From: Fermentimonas sp.
GTDB lineage: Bacteria; Bacteroidota; Bacteroidia; Bacteroidales; Dysgonomonadaceae
Direction of reading: 5' to 3'
Assembly (NCBI GenBank): GCA_015478775.1
Contig: JADMKP010000012.1
Location: forward strand, 62,001-126,000
DNA: 64,000 nucleotides
Positions 57,219-64,000 of this stretch are shown piece by piece (position 1 is the first letter of the stretch; every line of letters begins with the position of its first letter). A model generated the notes under the pieces. That model saw only the letters and a program-made list of their open reading frames with translations, was not told the origin of the DNA and did not search any database. Both the position numbers and the translations under genes were made by a program.

Positions 57219-58781
57219 TTAAAGTGGTAAATTATCATGCTTTTTAGCTGGATTTTGCAATTTCTTAGTCTGAAGTTGTTGTAAAGCACGAATAATTCTA
57301 AAACGTGTATTACGTGGCTCAATTACATCATCAATGTATCCGTAGCTTGCAGCCGCATAAGGATTAGTAAACAAATTATTATATTCATTTTTCTTTTCTA
57401 AAACTACTGCTGCTTGCTTCTCCGGATCTTTCTCAGATGCAATTTCTTTACTATATAATACCTCTACTGCACCATCTGCACCCATAACCGCAATTTCAGC
57501 TGTTGGCCATGCATAATTTATATCACCACGAAGTTGTTTGCAGCTCATTACAATGTGTGCTCCTCCGTATGATTTACGAAGCGTAACTGTAATTTTAGGT
57601 ACTGTAGCTTCTCCATAAGCATAAAGGAGTTTTGCTCCATGTGTTATAACACCCCCATATTCTTGACCAGTTCCAGGAAGGAACCCAGGTACATCTACCA
57701 AAGTAACCAAAGGTATATTAAATGCATCACAAAAGCGTACAAAACGAGCAGCTTTACGAGAAGCATTAATATCTAGAACTCCTGCAAGAAATTTGGGTTG
57801 ATTTGCAACTATACCTACAGATACACCATTAAATCGTGAGAATCCAACTATAATATTTTTTGCATAATCTGCATGTACTTCAAGAAATTCACCTTTATCA
57901 ACAATAGCACCTATAACTTCGTACATATCATAAGGTTTGTTGGGACTTTCAGGAACTATTTCATTAAGCCCCTCTTCAAGCCGATCAATTGGATCATCAT
58001 TTCTATATAATGGTGCTTCCTCTAAGTTGTTTTGTGGTATGTAGCTCAGAAGTTTTCTAATTGTTTTTAGTCCTTCTTCTTCTGTTTGAGCAGAAAATTG
58101 CGCAACTCCAGATTTGGAGGTATGAATACTTGCTCCACCAAGTTGTTCTTGTGTTACATCTTCACCTGTAACAGTTTTAACTACTTTTGGACCGGTAAGA
58201 AACATATAAGATGTTCCTTGAGTCATTAAAATAAAATCGGTAAGTGCTGGTGAATATACTGCTCCACCTGCGCAAGGACCAAAAATACCTGAAATCTGAG
58301 GAATTACACCAGAGGCAAGTATGTTACGTTGAAAAATTTCAGCATATCCAGCAAGTGCATTTATTCCTTCTTGAATACGAGCACCACCCGAATCGTTTAT
58401 ACCAATAACAGGTGCACCCATTTTCATTGCTTGATCCATAACTTTACAAATCTTTTGGGCATGCATCTCAGACAAAGAGCCTCCAGATACAGTAAAGTCT
58501 TGAGCATATACGTACACAAGTCTTCCTTCAATTGTTCCATAGCCGGTTACAACTCCATCACCAAGGAATTTGTTTTTTTCCATGCCAAAGTTGTATGAGC
58601 GATGCTCCACAAACATGTCGAATTCTTCAAAACTGCCTTCATCTAAAAGCATATCTATACGTTCACGTGCTGTATATTTGCCTTTTGTATGTTGTGATTC
58701 AATTCTCTTTTCACCCCCACCCAAACGGGCTTTTTCCCGTAACTGTATGAGTTTTTTTACTTTATCAAGTTGATTGCTCAT
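57219..58781 (-). CDS. mmdA: Methylmalonyl-CoA decarboxylase alpha subunit (carboxyltransferase)
   Basis: A 520-residue cytosolic carboxyltransferase of the PccB/MmdA family. It takes CO2 from (S)-methylmalonyl-CoA to give propionyl-CoA and passes the carboxyl group to biotin. Conserved parts are [55 protein letters not shown] and [17 protein letters not shown]. The neighbours (epimerase upstream; OadG-type, biotin carrier and beta subunits downstream) identify it as the sodium-pump decarboxylase and not a propionyl-CoA carboxylase, though the reverse reaction cannot be excluded by sequence alone. Confidence 0.93.
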   Translation of the reverse strand: MSNQLDKVKKLIQLREKARLGGGEKRIESQHTKGKYTARERIDMLLDEGSFEEFDMFVEHRSYNFGMEKNKFLGDGVVTGYGTIEGRLVYVYAQDFTVSGGSLSEMHAQKICKVMDQAMKMGAPVIGINDSGGARIQEGINALAGYAEIFQRNILASGVIPQISGIFGPCAGGAVYSPALTDFILMTQGTSYMFLTGPKVVKTVTGEDVTQEQLGGASIHTSKSGVAQFSAQTEEEGLKTIRKLLSYIPQNNLEEAPLYRNDDPIDRLEEGLNEIVPESPNKPYDMYEVIGAIVDKGEFLEVHADYAKNIIVGFSRFNGVSVGIVANQPKFLAGVLDINASRKAARFVRFCDAFNIPLVTLVDVPGFLPGTGQEYGGVITHGAKLLYAYGEATVPKITVTLRKSYGGAHIVMSCKQLRGDINYAWPTAEIAVMGADGAVEVLYSKEIASEKDPEKQAAVVLEKKNEYNNLFTNPYAAASYGYIDDVIEPRNTRFRIIRALQQLQTKKLQNPAKKHDNLPL

Positions 58782-58814
58782 GTGATATTTTTTTTATTTA
58801 TGTGTTTTAATAGT

Positions 58815-59225
58815 CTATTTGTCAGGATGTTCGCAAAGCTCGGTAAGTACACTTCCTGTTGACTTAGGATGTAAAAAGGCAATTGTTAAACCTTCAGCTC
58901 CCGGTCTTCCTTCTTTATCAATAAGTCTTACACCTTTAGACTCTACTTCTTTTAAAGCTTCATCTAAATTATTGGTAGCATACGCTATATGATGAACACC
59001 TTCACCTCGTTTCTCAATAAACTTGGCAATTGTGCTGTCTTCTGAAGTAGGCTCCAAAAGCTCTATTTTGGTTTTACCTACCTTAAAAAAGGCTGTTTTT
59101 ACTTTTTGATCTTCAACAGTTTCAATGTTGTAGCATTTAAGTCCTAGAATGTTTTCATAGTAAGGTAATTGCTCCTCAATACTTTTAACTGCAATTCCGA
59201 TGTGTTCAATGTGTGTTATTTCCAT
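58815..59225 (-). CDS. mce: Methylmalonyl-CoA epimerase
   Basis: A 136-residue vicinal-oxygen-chelate protein with two beta-alpha-beta-beta-beta units. IEHIGIAVKSIEEQLPYYE holds the first metal His, GEGVHHIAYATNN the second, and the conserved metal Glu is in VLTELCEHP. It converts (R)- to (S)-methylmalonyl-CoA in the succinate-to-propionate route. It lies 33 bases before mmdA and 10 bases after pfkA, in one operon. Confidence 0.96.
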   Translation of the reverse strand: MEITHIEHIGIAVKSIEEQLPYYENILGLKCYNIETVEDQKVKTAFFKVGKTKIELLEPTSEDSTIAKFIEKRGEGVHHIAYATNNLDEALKEVESKGVRLIDKEGRPGAEGLTIAFLHPKSTGSVLTELCEHPDK

Positions 59226-59235
59226 AATGAATTTA

Positions 59236-60219
59236 TTAAATTGAAGAGATACGCAAAACTTCTAGTAACTCCTCATTGATTTCTCTTTGTTTTTTTATTG
59301 CTTTCTTAAATGGGACATAATCAATCTCATTCTCGTGGATGCCAATCATCACATTCCTCTGATTTTCAAGTAAGGCCTGAATAGAAGCTATCCCCATTCT
59401 ACTTGCCAAAATACGGTCTTGAGCTGTGGGAGAACCTCCTCTTTGGAGATGACCTAAAATAGTAACTCTAACATCATATTGAGGATATTCTTTCTTTACT
59501 CTATCGGCCATTTTTATTGCACCACCTGTAACATCACTTTCGGTTACCAGAACCATGCTGCTACTTTTTGATTTACGGAATCCCTGTTCAATAAGTTCGC
59601 CCAATTGGTCTTTTTCTATACTTATTTCCGGAATTATTGCTGCCTCGGCACCAGATGCAATAGCACTATTAAGTGCAAGAAACCCACAATTGCGACCCAT
59701 GACTTCTACAAAAAACAAACGTTCGTGTGATGTTGCAGTATCACGTATTTTATCCATGGCCATCATAATTGTATTTAATGCGGTATCATAGCCAATGGTT
59801 GTGTCTGTACCGTTTAAATCGTTGTCAATGGTAGCTGGAAGTCCCACAATGGGTATGTTAAATTCATTTGCGAATACTGATGCTCCGGTTAATGATCCGT
59901 CCCCACCAATAACAACTAGCGCATCCATTCCATACTTTTTCATATTTTCATATGCAGCAGTGCGACCATCAATTGTTAGGAACTCATCTGAACGAGCAGT
60001 TTTTAATATAGTTCCACCTTGCTGAATTATATTACTTACACTATTTGTTTTGAATTCCTCAATCTCATCAGATATAAGACCTTTAAAACCCCTGTAAACA
60101 CCATAAGTACGCATGCCATTAAAAATTCCGGCACGAGTTACAGCACGAATAGCAGCATTCATTCCCGGTGCATCACCACCTGAAGTAAGGATGCCAATGC
60201 TTTTTATATTTGAGTCCAT
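59236..60219 (-). CDS. pfkA: ATP-dependent 6-phosphofructokinase
   Basis: A 327-residue glycolytic enzyme. Nucleotide binding is shown by [18 protein letters not shown] and [12 protein letters not shown]. The catalytic Asp is in [12 protein letters not shown] and the fructose 6-phosphate site in [18 protein letters not shown] (and not GGDDT) indicates use of ATP and not pyrophosphate. It is the first gene of the operon that continues with mce and the decarboxylase genes, linking glycolysis with propionate formation. Its promoter is at 60287-60317. Confidence 0.96.
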   Translation of the reverse strand: MDSNIKSIGILTSGGDAPGMNAAIRAVTRAGIFNGMRTYGVYRGFKGLISDEIEEFKTNSVSNIIQQGGTILKTARSDEFLTIDGRTAAYENMKKYGMDALVVIGGDGSLTGASVFANEFNIPIVGLPATIDNDLNGTDTTIGYDTALNTIMMAMDKIRDTATSHERLFFVEVMGRNCGFLALNSAIASGAEAAIIPEISIEKDQLGELIEQGFRKSKSSSMVLVTESDVTGGAIKMADRVKKEYPQYDVRVTILGHLQRGGSPTAQDRILASRMGIASIQALLENQRNVMIGIHENEIDYVPFKKAIKKQREINEELLEVLRISSI

Positions 60220-60286
60220 AAATTGCTAATTTAGCTTGAATTTAAATGATGAATAAGATTAAATTCTCTTTAAAAACAATAAGGTG

Positions 60287-60317
60287 CAAAGATACTTTAT
60301 TTTCATTATAGCACAAA
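60287..60317 (-). promoter_or_regulatory. pfkA operon promoter
   Basis: On the minus strand, TTTG (60317-60314) and TATCTTTG (60294-60287) are 19 bases apart, a full consensus. Transcription would start near 60281, about 60 bases before pfkA. The -33 box lies in the T run of the ispH terminator. Confidence 0.75.
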
Positions 60318-60341
60318 AAAAAGTTGCTTTAAAAAGCAACT
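60313..60341 (-). terminator. ispH terminator overlapping the gene's 3' end
   Basis: AGTTGCTT (60322-60329) pairs with AAGCAACT (60334-60341) around a 4-base loop and is followed on the minus strand by a run of nine T. The upstream arm lies inside the last codons of ispH and the loop holds part of its stop codon. Confidence 0.8.
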
Positions 60342-61222
60342 CTTGAAATGTTTAACACCGGTTTTAATTTCGATATATTTTCAGCCACTGCTTTCATTTG
60401 CCACATGGGAGTAGAAGTGGCTCCACATACACCTATACTTATATCATCTTTTAATAATGAAGGATCTATATCATCAGGAGAATGTATAAGATAAGAGTTC
60501 GGGTTTTTCTTTTTGCATTCTGCAAACAGAACTTTGCCATTTGAACTTTTTTCTCCAGCAATAAAAATGATTAAGTCATGATTAGCCGCAAATTCTTGAA
60601 TATTTGGTACCCTGTTAGATACTTGTCTGCAAATAGAATCGAAGAACTCAAGTTTTGCGCCATTTTTCATTCTTTGACGTATTATTTCTCCAATCTCGAA
60701 GAAACCCTCTAGTGATTTTGTAGTTTGAGAAAAAAGATTTATGTCTCTCGTGAAATCTAATTTTTCAATATCGTCGTGGTTTTCGATAATAATTGCCGAT
60801 TCGTTTGTCTGACCTAAAAGCCCATTTACTTCTGCATGACCTTTTTTACCATAAATTACTATTTGAGTATCATCATTCTCACGACGAACGTATTTTTTAT
60901 TAATCTTTTTTTGTAACCCCAAAACAACAGGGCACGAAGCATCTATAAGTTCAATGTTGTTTTCTTTTGCAATTTCGTATGTACTGGGTGGTTCACCATG
61001 TGCTCTTAGCAGCACTCTTACATTCTTCAATTTTTTAAATTGCTCATGATCAATGGTTATCAATCCCATCTTTTCAAGACGTTCTACCTCTATATTGTTA
61101 TGTACTATATCACCTAAGCAATATAGCGTACCTCTCTCTTTAAGCTCTTCCTCAGCCTTGTTAATTGCTTTGACTACACCAAAGCAAAACCCCGACTGAC
61201 TATCAATTTCAATTCTGTTCAT
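60329..61222 (-). CDS. ispH: 4-hydroxy-3-methylbut-2-enyl diphosphate reductase
   Basis: A 297-residue iron-sulfur enzyme, the last step of the MEP isoprenoid pathway. The three cluster cysteines appear in SGFCFGVVKA, DASCPVVLG and IGVCGATSTP. RAHGEPPSTYE and SNRVPNIQEF are further family features. The stop codon of cmk and the start of ispH are one base apart, so they form an operon. Its 3' end doubles as part of a terminator. Confidence 0.96.
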   Translation of the reverse strand: MNRIEIDSQSGFCFGVVKAINKAEEELKERGTLYCLGDIVHNNIEVERLEKMGLITIDHEQFKKLKNVRVLLRAHGEPPSTYEIAKENNIELIDASCPVVLGLQKKINKKYVRRENDDTQIVIYGKKGHAEVNGLLGQTNESAIIIENHDDIEKLDFTRDINLFSQTTKSLEGFFEIGEIIRQRMKNGAKLEFFDSICRQVSNRVPNIQEFAANHDLIIFIAGEKSSNGKVLFAECKKKNPNSYLIHSPDDIDPSLLKDDISIGVCGATSTPMWQMKAVAENISKLKPVLNISRVAF

Positions 61223-61223
61223 T

Positions 61224-61913
61224 TTAAGATGTGATTTTATTAAACATTTGCAATGCCCAATTAAGCTGTTCTTCTATTCCTGTCTCAGAATTATCCAGCT
61301 CAATAGCATCGTCTGCTTTCAATAACGGACTTTCAGCTCGTGTGGAGTCACGCTGGTCCCTTTCTATTACATTAGCCAGCACATCTTCATATAAAGCGCC
61401 TTCACCTTTCAGTATCATTTCTTGATACCTCCTTTGCGCTCTAATTTCGGGTGATGAGGTAAGAAATAGTTTCATCTCTGCATCTGGAAACACAACTGTA
61501 CCTATATCACGACCATCCATCACAACACCCTTTTCTTTCCCCATTTCCTGTTGCTGATGTACTAAGGCTTTTCTTACAAACCCAAGTGTGCTAATCCTAC
61601 TTGCACCATTAGCCACCTTAAGTGTGCGTATTTCATTTTCAACATTTTCTCCGTTTAGGTAAGTATCCTGACCACCATTGGAGTTGTTTTTGAAAGATAT
61701 TTTTATTTCAGATATATGCTTTTGCAATGCTGTTTCGTCAATTTCACTATCATTAATCAAACCATGTTGAATAGCGTATAATGCCATTGCGCGATACATT
61801 GCTCCACTATCTATATAAGTATAACCTAATTCTTTGGCCAGTCCTTTGGCGATAGTACTTTTGCCACATGACGAAAATCCGTCTACAGCAATATTAATTT
61901 TTTTCTTTTGCAT
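61224..61913 (-). CDS. cmk: Cytidylate kinase
   Basis: A 229-residue P-loop kinase that phosphorylates CMP and dCMP. The P-loop is in VDGFSSCGKSTIAKGLA, with YIDSGAMYRAMALYAI next. GRDIGTVVFPDAEMKLFLT and RDQRDSTRAESPLLKADDA complete the signature. It is co-transcribed with ispH. A TATCTTTG -7 box (61953-61946) lies 33 bases upstream; no matching -33 box was seen. Confidence 0.96.
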   Translation of the reverse strand: MQKKKINIAVDGFSSCGKSTIAKGLAKELGYTYIDSGAMYRAMALYAIQHGLINDSEIDETALQKHISEIKISFKNNSNGGQDTYLNGENVENEIRTLKVANGASRISTLGFVRKALVHQQQEMGKEKGVVMDGRDIGTVVFPDAEMKLFLTSSPEIRAQRRYQEMILKGEGALYEDVLANVIERDQRDSTRAESPLLKADDAIELDNSETGIEEQLNWALQMFNKITS

Positions 61914-62010
61914 ATATATTATCCGTCAACTGAATTAACAATATACAAAGATAGAATGTTTTTCTGAAAGATTTTTTTAACAGATGGTTCTCTAAGGTAC
62001 CTTAATCAAT

Positions 62011-62047
62011 ACAAAAAATAGAGGGTGATTAAAAAAACCACCCTCTA
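62011..62047 (-). terminator. pruA terminator
   Basis: A perfect 9-base stem, TAGAGGGTG (62019-62027) with CACCCTCTA (62039-62047), has an 11-base loop and is followed on the minus strand by TTTTTTGT. It lies 39 bases after the pruA stop codon. Confidence 0.9.
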
Positions 62048-62085
62048 CAATAACATTTTCAAAAATGATCATCAAATATTTAAGA

Positions 62086-63717
62086 TCATTCTTCTAGAAA
62101 ATTTGGATACATATAGTCTGTTGCAGTAACAAATGTCTCCTTAATACATTGTGGGGAAACCCAGCGTAAAAGGTTTAAAACAGAACCGGCTTTATCATTT
62201 GTGCCCGATCCACGTCCACCACCAAATGGTTGCTGGTCTACAACCGCACCAGTTGGCTTATCATTGATATAGAAGTTTCCCGCAGTATGCATTAGTCGCG
62301 AAGTTAACTTCTCAATCATATATCTGTCTGAAGAGAAAATTGCACCTGTTAACGCATAGTCAGTAGAGCTATCAAGAATATCAAGTGTTTGTTCTATATC
62401 TTTTGGTTCATATACATAAACTGTAAGAATCGGTCCAAATAATTCTTCCTTCATTGTTATATAGTCGGGTGTCTTTGCCTGAATTAGTGTTGGATGAATG
62501 AAATATCCTGTCGACTTGTCATACGTGCCTCCACAAACTACTTCCGCATCGGGCGAAGCTTTTGCATCATCTATTGCTTTCGCTAGTTTGTCAAATGAGT
62601 CCTCATCAATTACAGCATTAACAAAATTAGAGAAATCTTCAACAACACCGGTTTTAACCTTAGAAAGATCTTCTTTCACAAACTTCAATGTTTCTTCCCA
62701 TATATTTGATGGAATAAATGCCCGTGATGCTGCAGAGCATTTTTGTCCCTGATATTCAAATGCACCACGTGTGATTGCTGTGGCAACCTGCTTTGCATCT
62801 GCAGTTTCTTCAGCAAAGATATAATCCTTACCACCTGTCTCTCCAACTATACGCGGATATGACTTGTATTTAGATATATTCTTACCAATTGTTCCCCACA
62901 TACTATTAAAAACAGCCGTTGAGCCGGTGAAATGCAGCCCTGCAAAATCACGATGATTAAAAATAACCTCAGTGGCTTCTCTTCCGCCAACATAAACAAG
63001 GTTAATAACGCCATCGGGAAGTCCAGCTTCTTTAAGTACTTTCATAATTAGATAAGCTGAATATATAGCTGTCTTAGAAGGTTTCCATACTATCGTATTC
63101 CCCATCAAAGCAGGAGCACCCCCCAAATTAGCAGCGATGGAAGTGAAATTAAACGGAGAAAGAGCAAATATAAATCCTTCAAGAGGGCGCCAAACCATTC
63201 TATTCCATACCCCGGGCGAAGAGTTTGGTTGCATTTTATAAATCTCCATCATGTTCTTTACATTATAGCGATAGAAGTCTATAAGTTCACATACAGCATC
63301 AATTTCAGATTGAAAGGCATTTTTAGACTGTCCAATCATAGTTACTGCATTAAAATCCGAACGATAAGGACCAGCTATTAGGTCGGCGGCTTTTAAGAAT
63401 ATAGCAGCTCGGCTTTCCCAACTCATTGCCTCCCAAGCAGGTTTTGCTTTCAAAGCAGCATCAATAGCCATTTTTACATGACTATTGTCACCTTGATGAT
63501 AATGACCTAAAAGTTGCTGATGATTGTGTGGAGGTCTAATATCTCTCTTGTCATTTGTACGTACCTCTTTCCCATCAATAATCATAGGAATATCCACTTC
63601 TCCTTTATTAAGCTCAGCTAATTTCTGCTTTAAAGATACTCTCTCTGCAGTTCCCGGAGCATAACTCAATATTGGTTCATTTTTAATATCCGGTAATTTA
63701 TAAACACCTTTAGGCAT
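62086..63717 (-). CDS. pruA: L-glutamate gamma-semialdehyde dehydrogenase (1-pyrroline-5-carboxylate dehydrogenase)
   Basis: From the ATG at 63717 (MPKGVYKLP) this encodes 543 residues, the usual length for the stand-alone enzyme. A longer frame from 63834 runs through the promoter palindrome and was rejected. The catalytic Cys is in YQGQKCSAASRAF, the catalytic Glu in RIVGETGGKD, and NAD binding in HFTGSTAVF. It oxidises glutamate semialdehyde to glutamate in proline breakdown. The divergent gene at 63894 looks like proline dehydrogenase, the preceding step. Confidence 0.95.
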   Translation of the reverse strand: MPKGVYKLPDIKNEPILSYAPGTAERVSLKQKLAELNKGEVDIPMIIDGKEVRTNDKRDIRPPHNHQQLLGHYHQGDNSHVKMAIDAALKAKPAWEAMSWESRAAIFLKAADLIAGPYRSDFNAVTMIGQSKNAFQSEIDAVCELIDFYRYNVKNMMEIYKMQPNSSPGVWNRMVWRPLEGFIFALSPFNFTSIAANLGGAPALMGNTIVWKPSKTAIYSAYLIMKVLKEAGLPDGVINLVYVGGREATEVIFNHRDFAGLHFTGSTAVFNSMWGTIGKNISKYKSYPRIVGETGGKDYIFAEETADAKQVATAITRGAFEYQGQKCSAASRAFIPSNIWEETLKFVKEDLSKVKTGVVEDFSNFVNAVIDEDSFDKLAKAIDDAKASPDAEVVCGGTYDKSTGYFIHPTLIQAKTPDYITMKEELFGPILTVYVYEPKDIEQTLDILDSSTDYALTGAIFSSDRYMIEKLTSRLMHTAGNFYINDKPTGAVVDQQPFGGGRGSGTNDKAGSVLNLLRWVSPQCIKETFVTATDYMYPNFLEE

Positions 63718-63830
63718 AGTTATTATTTTTTTTAGGTTATAATTTTTCCCTCTTAAGTAATCATTGGCCGGAACTATTAATTTAACAATTATGGCATATT
63801 GATTAATGAGATAAAACGATCCGATTTGCT

Positions 63831-63865
63831 CCACAAATATACAAAAAATATATCTATATTTGTGG
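63831..63865. promoter_or_regulatory. Palindrome with divergent -7 boxes between pruA and the probable proline dehydrogenase gene
   Basis: CCACAAATATA (63831-63841) and TATATTTGTGG (63855-63865) are perfect 11-base arms around a 13-base centre. Each arm contains a TATATTTG -7 box, one for each strand (63841-63834 and 63855-63862). Neither box has a consensus TTTG at 19-21 bases. It may be a shared operator or a pair of facing promoters. Confidence 0.5.
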
Positions 63866-63893
63866 AATCTTAATACTTCTTTAACAGAATCAA

Positions 63894-64000
63894 ATGCAAA
63901 CTATAAAAACTGCTCAGGTAGATTTCTATAATACCAAATTAGCCTTTAGCGATCAATCTAACAATGCCTTGTATGAAGCTTATCAGCTTTTTAAAATAAT
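63894..64000 (+). CDS. Probable proline dehydrogenase, 5' end only
   Basis: Only 35 residues are visible before the window ends (starting MQTIKTAQVDFYNTKLAF). The segment DFYNTKLAFSDQSNNALYEA and the following YQLFKII resemble, as remembered, the N terminus of the stand-alone proline dehydrogenases of Bacteroidetes. Divergent placement next to pruA supports this, since the two enzymes act one after the other. With so little sequence the call depends mostly on context. Confidence 0.65.
   Translation, partial: MQTIKTAQVDFYNTKLAFSDQSNNALYEAYQLFKI

Noticed and set aside
57206-57322. N-terminal extension of the OadG-type protein
   Set aside because: It would overlap mmdA by about 100 bases and place 39 residues before a good lipoprotein signal peptide.
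63718-63834. N-terminal extension of pruA
   Set aside because: The added residues do not resemble the family, and the start would fall in the promoter palindrome.

Overview
The window comes from an AT-rich member of the Bacteroidota, most likely order Bacteroidales. The evidence is three SusC/SusD pairs, a hybrid two-component regulator fused to an AraC domain, many lipoproteins with Bacteroidetes-type signal peptides, and promoters of the TTTG-N19-21-TAnnTTTG type. The methylmalonyl-CoA decarboxylase operon fits a succinate/propionate fermenter. A low-GC genus of Dysgonomonadaceae or a relative is possible, but the sequence alone does not decide it.

Bases 1-43577 are a large xylan utilisation region, nearly all on the minus strand. 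The first block (16000 down to 1) is the conserved xus operon: two tandem SusC/SusD pairs (xusA-xusB-xusC-xusD), the surface lipoprotein xusE and a GH10 xylanase whose catalytic domain is split by two carbohydrate-binding modules. A terminator follows, then a GH5 glycanase and a GH43 enzyme cut by the window edge. A Nudix-type regulator with a degraded catalytic motif (16546-17247) sits just upstream of xusA. The second block (17385-20631) is a GH10 + GH43 lipoprotein pair with its own promoter and terminator. The third block (20863-26946) is a third SusC/SusD pair plus a CE1 esterase. A divergent GH43 gene (27432-28781) faces the large hybrid sensor/AraC regulator (28833-33047). The fourth block (33216-40765) holds two GH43 enzymes and five serine-hydrolase-type esterases, preceded by a GH3 beta-xylosidase (40935-43577). 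Together these genes could bind xylan, cut it at the cell surface, import the oligomers, remove acetyl, feruloyl and arabinosyl groups, and release xylose. No alpha-glucuronidase (GH67/GH115) or xylose isomerase/kinase gene is in the window.

Bases 43596-64000 are mostly housekeeping genes: a radical SAM protein, a DUF418 membrane protein, ribosomal protein S1, a DJ-1/PfpI protein, a TonB-ExbD-ExbB set, pdxJ, an ACT-like remnant of a CBS protein, nadK, an operon for a sodium-pumping methylmalonyl-CoA decarboxylase with epimerase and phosphofructokinase (53220-60219), ispH, cmk, pruA, and the start of a divergent gene that is probably proline dehydrogenase.

Points that stand out are: two full-length decarboxylase beta subunits plus a 49-residue OadG-like protein; a CBS-domain protein reduced in frame to its C-terminal domain; a nested inverted repeat between susC and the divergent GH43 gene; an operator-like cluster of AAGTATTTTAA repeats before the esterase operon; a long leader before xusA; and a pfkA promoter inside the ispH terminator. 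No tRNA, rRNA, CRISPR array, insertion sequence or prophage was recognised.
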